From Thermoflexus hugenholtzii JAD2 (GTDB lineage Bacteria > Chloroflexota > Anaerolineae > J036 > Brachytrichaceae): 37,015 nt of DNA. Below are positions 31,390-37,015 of this stretch, piece after piece; position 1 is the stretch's first letter, and each line of letters opens with the position of its first letter. The position numbers and the translations under genes were made by a program. The stretch covers positions 1 to 37,015 of the forward strand of contig CAMDWA010000027.1 in the NCBI GenBank assembly GCA_945877855.1. The letters are read 5' to 3'. The notes below the pieces were generated by a model. The model did not search any database. It was not told where the DNA came from and saw only the letters and a list, made by a program, of their open reading frames with translations.

Positions 31390-32349
31390 ATGGATGTTCC
31401 TTATTTATTATTCCTTTGTCTTGGCACGCCCTTAGCCTTTTTTCTGGTGGCTTTGTTGGGTATCGTCTTGGCGAGTATGGCAACCTCGTTTAGCCAAACC
31501 CGCCGCCAATATGCCAGCGCGGGTCAATTTGTTGATAAATATGACGAAAGATTGATTAAAGAGATGCAAGCAAAAGATGGTTTGTCACGCGCAGCGGCAA
31601 TGGCACGTTTGGCCGCACGACCCATCTACGCCACAGACCGTGCGATGTTTACGTGGTTTACGGTGATCACATTCGCGGTGACATTGTGGTTGTTGCTCAA
31701 TGCGCCCGGCCAAAAGAATGCTTTTTTCTTGTTTCTATTTCTTTCGGTGATCGGAGGGGCGTTCATCGCCTATATCTTGCAACGCTATAACGGTTTGGTC
31801 GATTTAGACATTATCGAAACTGCCTTATCTAAAAACCCACGTGTTGCTAGTATCGCCGATATCACCATCTTTGGCTTTTTTGCCGCCGCCGTGTTGGTGG
31901 GCATGACAGCCGCATTGATAGGCGCACCGCCTGCTCGTAATGGTCGCCCAGTTGAGGTGGCCCAAGCCGATGTTGGCAAGAAATCGTTAGTGCCCAAAGC
32001 GACCGCAACGCCGGCAGCCGCAGCCGCAGTTGGGGCCGATGGCTTGCCTGTGGGTAGCCCAGCCAAAGGTAAAGCGGTATTTAACGGCCCGGGCACATGC
32101 AATGCTTGCCATAGTATCGTCAAAGATCAAAAACTGGTTGGGCCGTCATTATCTGGGGTATGGGCTGCCGCAGCTACCCGTAAACCCGGCATGAGCGCCA
32201 AAGATTATATGCGTGAAAGCATTGTCAACCCGGGTGCGTTTGTTGTTGATGGTTACCCCGCAGGCGTAATGCCAGCCGCATTTGGCGAATCGCTGAGCAA
32301 ACAACAATTGGCCGACCTCTTGGCGTATCTTGAAAATGACTTGAAATAG
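31390..32349 (+). CDS. Membrane-anchored cytochrome c
   Basis: The 319-residue protein has four hydrophobic helices (about 3-25, 85-103, 109-128, 158-178), then an Ala/Pro-rich linker and one C-terminal class I cytochrome c domain. The heme motif is C-N-A-C-H near 237-241 and the likely axial Met is in A-G-V-M-P-A-A-F near 293. Subunit II of the oxidase is a likely electron acceptor. The operon position after subunit I and the small membrane protein supports that. The four-helix anchor is unusual in length; single-helix anchors are usual. Confidence 0.88.
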   Translation: MDVPYLLFLCLGTPLAFFLVALLGIVLASMATSFSQTRRQYASAGQFVDKYDERLIKEMQAKDGLSRAAAMARLAARPIYATDRAMFTWFTVITFAVTLWLLLNAPGQKNAFFLFLFLSVIGGAFIAYILQRYNGLVDLDIIETALSKNPRVASIADITIFGFFAAAVLVGMTAALIGAPPARNGRPVEVAQADVGKKSLVPKATATPAAAAAVGADGLPVGSPAKGKAVFNGPGTCNACHSIVKDQKLVGPSLSGVWAAAATRKPGMSAKDYMRESIVNPGAFVVDGYPAGVMPAAFGESLSKQQLADLLAYLENDLK

Positions 32350-32397
32350 CGTCGATTTAGCTTGACAATGTCACATTAGCCAATGTGAACAGGTTTT

Positions 32398-32454
32398 GCC
32401 GATTTCACTATATCCTCATCTGCCGTAGATAGATGAGGATATAGTGAAATCGGC
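32398..32454. repeat. Perfect 24-bp-stem hairpin with GCCGATTTCACTAT tip
   Basis: Arms 32398-32421 and 32431-32454 are exact complements with a 9-base loop. The outer 14 bases are shared with the 28232 and 16733 hairpins; the inner ATCCTCATCT is private. It lies between the cytochrome c gene and glcD. Confidence 0.92.
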
Positions 32455-32498
32455 ATTACGTTTTTAAAAAGCTAAAAAATACGATAAACTTATAACTA

Positions 32499-34055
32499 AT
32501 GAATCGCATTGCCTTTATTCAAGCCCTCGAAAAGATTGTTGGTAAAAAATATGTAGTGCAAGACAAAGCGGCTTTAATGCTGTATGAAGCTGATGGCTGC
32601 ATCATGGAGACGCATGCCCCTGATGTTGTCATTATGCCAACAAGTACAGAGGAAGTCGCCGCCGCCATTAAACTCGCCCGTGAGTATGATGTGCCAGTGA
32701 CGGCACGTGGTAGTGGCACAGGGCTGTCGGGTGGGAGTACCCCAGTCTTTGGCGGATTGGTGATCACCACCACTCGTATGAACCGCGTGCTTGAGCTTGA
32801 TACTCGTAATAATCGGGTGCGGGTGCAGCCGGGTGTGATTAATTTTGAGCTATCGCAATATTTGATGACGCACGGCTATCATTTTGCGGCAGACCCATCT
32901 TCACAAAAAGCCTGTAGCATTGGCGGCAACATTGCCATGAATAGTGGCGGCCCGCATTGTGTGAAATATGGCGTAACGGGTAGCCATGTGCTTGGCCTGA
33001 AATTGGTGCTTGAAGATGGCTCGATCATGTGGACGGGCGACGGCACGCCCGATGGTATTGGCTACGATTTGACTGGTGTGAACGTGGGCGCTGCGGGCGG
33101 TTTTGGTTTTGTCAGCGAGACATGGTTGCGTATTATGCGTATGCCCGAAAGTGTGCGGGTGGTTTTGGCTTTGTTCCCCGAAATTCGTGGGGCTGCCGAG
33201 GCCGTGTCCGAAGTCATCGCCAGCGGCTTTTTGCCAACCGCGATGGAAATGATGGACAAATGGGTGATTAAGGCGGTGAATAAGTCGTATAACCTCGGTA
33301 TTCCCGATGCTGCCAAAGCCGCATTGATTATTGAGGTGGATGGTGTTGACGAAGGGTTAGACAAGCTGTTGGCCGAAATCGTCAGCATTTGCGAAAAACG
33401 CGGCGCACTCGAAATCCGTCCCGCCAAAACCCCCGAAGAACAAATAAACGCTTGGGCCGCTCGCAAAAATGCCTTTGGTGCGATGGGGCGGGTCGCGCGA
33501 TCTTATTATTTGGTCGATACGGTGGTGCCGCGCACCAAATTGCCCGATGTGCTTGAGCAAGTGCAGCGTATTTCTGAAAAATATGACCTACCCGTGGCGA
33601 ATGTGTTTCACGCTGGCGATGGCAATTTGCACCCCTTGGTGCTTTACGATCGCACCCGCGGCGATGAAGACGAACGCGCCCATAAAATTGCCACCGAAGT
33701 GATGGAATTATGTGTATCGGTGGGCGGGGTGATTAGCGGCGAGCATGGCGTGGCGCTCGAAAAGAAAAACTATATGCCAGCTTTGTTTAATGACGACGAT
33801 CTTGGGGCGATGGCAGCCTTGCATGAGTGTTTTAACGCCTCAAAGATGTTTAACCCGGGCAAAACCTTCCCCGATAGTTGCCCGCCGGGCGCATTGGTGG
33901 CGCGGCGGCGGCGTATATTGGGTGACAAAGCCGGTGCCGATGCGGTGCATATTGGGCGGGCGGCGGCCTTGGCAAATGGTGGGCCGGCCCGTCATGGGCA
34001 TCATGATCAACAGCAGGCGCTCGATCGGGTGGTGAAGCAGGGGGCGTGGGTTTAA
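32499..34055 (+). CDS. glcD: Glycolate oxidase FAD subunit GlcD
   Basis: The 518-residue protein has a PCMH FAD-binding domain (about 35-215: VTARGSGTGLSGGSTPVFGG, RVQPGVINFEL, NSGGPHCVKYGVTGSHVLGL) and a C-terminal FAD-linked oxidase domain (about 220-480: ANVFHAGDGNLHPL, ISGEHGVALEKKNYM). The Cys-x4 iron-sulphur region of two-domain forms is absent. It oxidises glycolate or D-lactate; electrons may enter the respiratory chain. The last 45 residues form a Gly/His-rich tail. GlcE follows after 18 bases. A GlcF iron-sulphur subunit was not found. Confidence 0.88.
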   Translation: MNRIAFIQALEKIVGKKYVVQDKAALMLYEADGCIMETHAPDVVIMPTSTEEVAAAIKLAREYDVPVTARGSGTGLSGGSTPVFGGLVITTTRMNRVLELDTRNNRVRVQPGVINFELSQYLMTHGYHFAADPSSQKACSIGGNIAMNSGGPHCVKYGVTGSHVLGLKLVLEDGSIMWTGDGTPDGIGYDLTGVNVGAAGGFGFVSETWLRIMRMPESVRVVLALFPEIRGAAEAVSEVIASGFLPTAMEMMDKWVIKAVNKSYNLGIPDAAKAALIIEVDGVDEGLDKLLAEIVSICEKRGALEIRPAKTPEEQINAWAARKNAFGAMGRVARSYYLVDTVVPRTKLPDVLEQVQRISEKYDLPVANVFHAGDGNLHPLVLYDRTRGDEDERAHKIATEVMELCVSVGGVISGEHGVALEKKNYMPALFNDDDLGAMAALHECFNASKMFNPGKTFPDSCPPGALVARRRRILGDKAGADAVHIGRAAALANGGPARHGHHDQQQALDRVVKQGAWV

Positions 34056-34073
34056 GATAATAGAAGAAAACAA

Positions 34074-35279
34074 GTGACTACTCTAACCCCTAAAACCCCC
34101 GCCGAACTCGCAGAAATTGTGCAACATGCACATGAGACCAATGCCGTGATTGTGCTGCAAGGCGGCGGTACCCATCAAAGTATCGGCAACCCCATCGCCG
34201 CCAATGGCCGTGAAATCATCACCATCAATATGCGCGGCCTAAACCGCGTGATTGAATATGAGCCAAATGACATGGTGATTGGGGTCGAGGCCGGCATGAC
34301 TTTTGCCGAACTCGATGCAATTGTGCGCCCAAATGGGCAGATGTTGCCGCTCGATGTGCCTTTGCCCGAACGTTGCACGATTGGCGGTGCACTGGCGGTG
34401 GCTGCCGATGGCCCGCGCCGTTTGGGGTATGGCACCTTGCGCGACCTGATTTTGGGGGCGCAGGTGGTCGAGGCCAGCGGGCGCATCAGCAAGGCAGGCG
34501 GTATGACGGTAAAAAATGTGAGTGGCTATGACATGATGAAGCTGTATCACGGAAGTTATGGCACACTTAGCATCATCACCAGCGCCAATTTCAAATTATT
34601 GCCGCGGCCACGCGCCGCGGCCACTTTGCGCATGGGCTTTGAGTCGCTTGCGGCGGCGTTTAAACTGGTCGATGCCTTGCAAGCCAGCCAATTTACCCCC
34701 GCCGCCGTTGAGCTGATTTGTGATGCGAAACACAATGGGGTATCGCTGACCACTCAAATTGAGGTGGCGGTGTTAACCGATGGCTTGCCTGATGCCGTTG
34801 CGCGTCACGAGCGTGATATTCCGGCCTTGGCAAAAGGGTTAGGCAGCACGACCTTGACGGTGCTGCATGGCAATCAGCATGATACATTTTGGGCCTATGT
34901 GGCTGATTTAAATCAAGTTGCTGATTTGCAGCCCGACAAATTGGCGCTTAAATTGGCATGTTTGCCCAGCCAATTGGGTGATGCCTTAGCCTTGGCGCAA
35001 AAATTGGCGGCCCAACATGCCTTAACCCTCACGCTGAATGCCCGCGCCATCAATGGGGTGGCCTATTTGCGGGCGCGTGGGGCAAATGCCAATTTGCAGG
35101 CCTTTCACACTGCGCTTTTGGCGCAACACCCGCGTCTTGTGGTTATGGGCGCGCCCGAGGCTTTGCGTGGCAAACTCGCAATTTGGGGCAATGATGTGCG
35201 GGGCCGCGACATTATGCAACGCATCAAACACGAATTTGACCCGCAGGGCTTGCTCAACCCCGGGCGGTTTGTGGTTTAG
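34074..35279 (+). CDS. glcE: Glycolate oxidase FAD-binding subunit GlcE
   Basis: The 401-residue protein starts at GTG (Met-T-T-L-T-P). It has the PCMH domain signs IVLQGGGTHQSIGNPIAANG, MVIGVEAGMTFAELDAIV, CTIGGALAVAADGPRRLGYG and TVKNVSGYDMMKLYHGSYG. The C-terminus is LNPGRFVV. It is the second FAD-domain subunit of the GlcDEF complex. It is in one operon with glcD. The start codon has only a weak purine stretch upstream. Confidence 0.85.
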   Translation: MTTLTPKTPAELAEIVQHAHETNAVIVLQGGGTHQSIGNPIAANGREIITINMRGLNRVIEYEPNDMVIGVEAGMTFAELDAIVRPNGQMLPLDVPLPERCTIGGALAVAADGPRRLGYGTLRDLILGAQVVEASGRISKAGGMTVKNVSGYDMMKLYHGSYGTLSIITSANFKLLPRPRAAATLRMGFESLAAAFKLVDALQASQFTPAAVELICDAKHNGVSLTTQIEVAVLTDGLPDAVARHERDIPALAKGLGSTTLTVLHGNQHDTFWAYVADLNQVADLQPDKLALKLACLPSQLGDALALAQKLAAQHALTLTLNARAINGVAYLRARGANANLQAFHTALLAQHPRLVVMGAPEALRGKLAIWGNDVRGRDIMQRIKHEFDPQGLLNPGRFVV

Positions 35280-35283
35280 CTTT

Positions 35284-35432
35284 GAGCCGTGAGCCATGAG
35301 TCGTGAGCCATGAGTCGTGAGCCATGAGTCGTGAGCCATGAGCCATGAGTCGTGAGCCATGAGCCATGAGCCGTGAGCCATGAGCCTTAGTCAAAGCTCA
35401 CGGCTCACGGCTTATGGCTCAAAGCTCATGGC
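35284..35432. repeat. Heptamer-word hairpin (GAGCCAT/GAGTCGT)n
   Basis: Fifteen consecutive heptamers (35284-35388), all variants of GAGCCAT, GAGTCGT or GAGCCGT, are followed after 4 bases by five complementary heptamers (35393-35432). The units alternate in places to a period of 14. It lies between convergent glcE and the P450 gene. Confidence 0.88.
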
Positions 35433-35439
35433 GGCTTCC

Positions 35440-36834
35440 CTACCGCTTCTCAAACCTCACCCACAGCCCACCTTTGGGGCGCATGGTGATAGCGACTTGG
35501 CGTTGCACGGTTTGGTTAGGCACTTCACGCACATGGTAGCGTTGGGCCATCATTGCCAATAACAATTGACCTTCCATCAACGCAAAATTATTGCCGATGC
35601 ACATATGCGGGCCAGTTAGGAAAGGCATATAGGCGTTGCGATTGAGTTTGGCCTTGTTTTCGGGCAAAAAGCGCTCTGGTTTAAATTCATTGGCATCCGG
35701 CCAAAATTCGGGGTGGCGATGAATGTTGTGAATAGCGATCAATGCGCCCATGCGTCGAGGCACAGGAATGCCGTCAATTTCAGTGTCCTCATACGCCGCC
35801 CGCACAGTTAATGGCACAGGTGGGTAGAGCCGCATGGTTTCTTCAAAACAGGCCAGGGCATAAGGTAAATTGGGCAGGTCGGCTAGGGTGGGGGCACGGC
35901 TAGCCGCACCTGCACCAAGCACACGGTCGGCTTCGGCTTGCAATTTTTGCAGCGCCTCTGGGTGTTGGTTGAGTGCGTGCCATGCCCAGGTGAGGGCAAT
36001 GGCGGTTGTTTCGTGGCCTGCGCCATAAATGCCAGCCACTTCATTGCGCACTTGTTCATCATTCATGCCCAAATGCGTATCTTCATCACGTGCAGCCAGC
36101 AACATATCGAGCAAATCGCCCTTGGTTTGGGCTTCGCCTGCGGCGCGGCGATCAAGAATAATGCGATAGAGAAATTCGTCCATCTGGGCGCGATTCGACC
36201 AAAACTTGCGGTTGGCTGGGGTGGGCCAGCGGGCGGGCAATTGCAGCGGGTTGCTAATACGCCCCGCAATCCAAGTTAGGCTGTTGTCAATGGTGTGCCC
36301 AATTCTGTCGATTTCGGGCAAGACATTGGTGCTAAACATGGTTTGGTTAATGATGTCGAGCGTCACCACTTTCATTTCTTCGCTTAGGTTTACTTCGTTT
36401 GCCGCAGCCGCATGTTGATCTAAGCGGGCCAACATACTTGTGCCTGCTGCCACCATTTTGTCGCTCATGTTTGCAATGCGTTGGCGATGAAAAACCGGTT
36501 GCATTAGCCGTCGCTTGGCTAACCAGCCATCGCCATCGGTGGTGATGAGGCTAAGGCCGAGCACATAGGTTAATGGGGTGCCGCCTTCAAAAATGTTTGA
36601 GCGTTTAAAAACATTTTTTCGCTCAATCAATACCTCGGTTGCTAATTTAGGGTGCGATAACACTACAAATTTGCGCGGGCCAATATTGGCCGTGAAGGCA
36701 TCGCCATGTTGTTTCCATGCCCGTTGCAATAACGCCACTGGGTCATTTCTAAAATCCAACATTGAACCGATGATCGGGTGTCCTTTATGATTAGGGAAGG
36801 TGCGTGTGGCACCGAGAGTGGCTGAAGTGTTCAT
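35440..36834 (-). CDS. Cytochrome P450
   Basis: The 464-residue monooxygenase has I-helix A-G-H-E-T-T near 272, K-helix E-T-M-R-L-Y-P-P, PERF in F-K-P-E-R-F-L, and the heme loop F-L-T-G-P-H-M-C-I-G with axial Cys near 411. The loop has T-G-P-H-M where many have G-x-R, a mild deviation. It needs a reductase, not found here. The start MNTSATLGA (36834) is chosen because the bases upstream hold the promoter and two operators; a longer frame would translate these. A TetR gene is divergent at 36934. The substrate is unknown; relatives hydroxylate fatty acids or terpenes. Confidence 0.93.
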   Translation of the reverse strand: MNTSATLGATRTFPNHKGHPIIGSMLDFRNDPVALLQRAWKQHGDAFTANIGPRKFVVLSHPKLATEVLIERKNVFKRSNIFEGGTPLTYVLGLSLITTDGDGWLAKRRLMQPVFHRQRIANMSDKMVAAGTSMLARLDQHAAAANEVNLSEEMKVVTLDIINQTMFSTNVLPEIDRIGHTIDNSLTWIAGRISNPLQLPARWPTPANRKFWSNRAQMDEFLYRIILDRRAAGEAQTKGDLLDMLLAARDEDTHLGMNDEQVRNEVAGIYGAGHETTAIALTWAWHALNQHPEALQKLQAEADRVLGAGAASRAPTLADLPNLPYALACFEETMRLYPPVPLTVRAAYEDTEIDGIPVPRRMGALIAIHNIHRHPEFWPDANEFKPERFLPENKAKLNRNAYMPFLTGPHMCIGNNFALMEGQLLLAMMAQRYHVREVPNQTVQRQVAITMRPKGGLWVRFEKR

Positions 36835-36840
36835 AATTTG

Positions 36841-36854
36841 TGAGCAATTGCTCA
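36841..36854. promoter_or_regulatory. Operator 1 of the P450 gene
   Basis: TGAGCAATTGCTCA is a perfect 14-bp palindrome just downstream of the -10 box, across the likely transcription start. A repressor bound here would block the P450 promoter. Confidence 0.75.
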
Positions 36855-36858
36855 TGTT

Positions 36859-36887
36859 ATAATATGAGCAATTACTCGCTTTGTCAA
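36859..36887 (-). promoter_or_regulatory. Sigma-70 promoter of the P450 gene
   Basis: On the minus strand TTGACA (36882-36887) and TATTAT (36859-36864) are 17 bases apart, the consensus spacing. Operator 2 fills the spacer. The distance to the ATG at 36834 is about 25 bases. Confidence 0.82.
36865..36878. promoter_or_regulatory. Operator 2 of the P450 gene
   Basis: TGAGCAATTACTCG is the same palindrome with 2 changes, lying in the -35/-10 spacer. Its centre is 24 bp from that of operator 1, so two dimers could bind near the same DNA face. Confidence 0.72.
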
Positions 36888-36933
36888 GGGGGTTCGCCAT
36901 TTTCATTGCAAACACTCAGTTTTGTTTCATTTT

Positions 36934-37015
36934 ATGGAAAAAGATGTTTTACCCCAATCGCGCCGTGTGCCAGTGCAATCACGTGGGCAACAACGGGTTG
37001 CCGAGATTTTAGATG
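36934..37015 (+). CDS. TetR-family regulator, start only
   Basis: The visible 27 codons start MEKDVLPQSRRVPVQSRGQQ and continue RVAEILD, the usual lead and first helix of a TetR DNA-binding domain (RGQQRVAEIL). The gene runs out of the window. It is divergent from the P450 gene, with the two operators between, so it is the likely repressor of both. Confidence 0.72.
   Translation, partial: MEKDVLPQSRRVPVQSRGQQRVAEILD

Noticed and set aside
35284-35432. Possible CRISPR-like array
   Set aside because: Units are 7 bases with no spacers, and the complement follows on the other side. It is a word hairpin, with no cas genes near.
36835-36915. N-terminal extension of the P450
   Set aside because: The bases hold a consensus promoter and two operators, so translation must start at 36834.
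1-37015. tRNA, rRNA, integrase, transposase or riboswitch
   Set aside because: I looked for conserved tRNA loops, rRNA stretches, transposase motifs and common riboswitch cores, including upstream of the methionine-pathway gene, and found none that I can support by eye.

Overview
The window looks like a chromosomal stretch of a bacterium with moderate GC content. The gene set fits a Chloroflexota filament former of the Herpetosiphon/Roseiflexus kind. It holds a fused homocysteine methyltransferase / methylene-THF reductase, a ba3-type oxidase operon, small envelope-stress proteins (CsbD, GlsB, YGGT, YtxH) and a P450 with a divergent TetR gene. Intergenic DNA is very rich in short tandem words and long hairpins. 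The phylum is an inference from family content; no rRNA or tRNA gene was seen. There is no phage, plasmid, CRISPR or recognisable defence module.

Layout. 1-4.8 kb, minus strand: a truncated beta-helix surface protein, an EVE-domain protein, the bifunctional one-carbon enzyme and an SbcD-like nuclease. 5.0-6.0 kb, plus strand: cytochrome oxidase subunits III and IV, closed by a strong terminator against lepA (minus, 6.1-7.9 kb). 8.0-12.2 kb: cupin, isoprenylcysteine-methyltransferase-like protein, GNAT acetyltransferase, SDR, double VOC protein and a DUF3267 membrane zincin. 12.2-14.5 kb: a translationally coupled GT4 glycosyltransferase and (alpha/alpha)6 glycosidase-like pair. 14.7-24.8 kb is one long minus-strand run: GH130, an unknown protein, a histidine kinase with its NarL regulator, a receiver-only protein, CsbD, GlsB (frameshifted), two YGGT proteins, small membrane proteins, YtxH, and two META-domain lipoprotein genes. 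One of the lipoprotein genes is split by a 197-bp insertion. 25-28.2 kb, mostly plus strand: M24 peptidase, an A-x-G-x-x pentapeptide-repeat protein, a frameshifted DUF5946-like gene (minus), and a PD40 beta-propeller protein. 28.5-32.3 kb: ba3-type oxidase operon (IIa, II, I, a small membrane protein, a membrane-anchored cytochrome c). 32.5-35.3 kb: glycolate oxidase subunits GlcD and GlcE. 35.4-37.0 kb: a P450 with a clear sigma-70 promoter carrying two palindromic operators, and the start of a divergent TetR gene.

How the genes fit together. The oxidase subunits, cytochrome c and GlcDE suggest aerobic respiration with glycolate as a possible electron source. The HK/RR pair and receiver-only protein sit directly upstream of the envelope-stress set, which makes that set a candidate regulon. 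GT4, the glycosidase-like protein and GH130 are families often linked in mannoside metabolism, here split over 9 kb.

The most unusual signal is in the non-coding DNA. One class is hairpins built from locus-specific 7- or 8-base words, tandem on one arm and complementary on the other; one of them lies in frame inside the one-carbon enzyme. A second class is hairpins that share a conserved tip (GCCGAwwTCaCTAT) but have private, near-perfect stems; one of these lies inside the 197-bp element.
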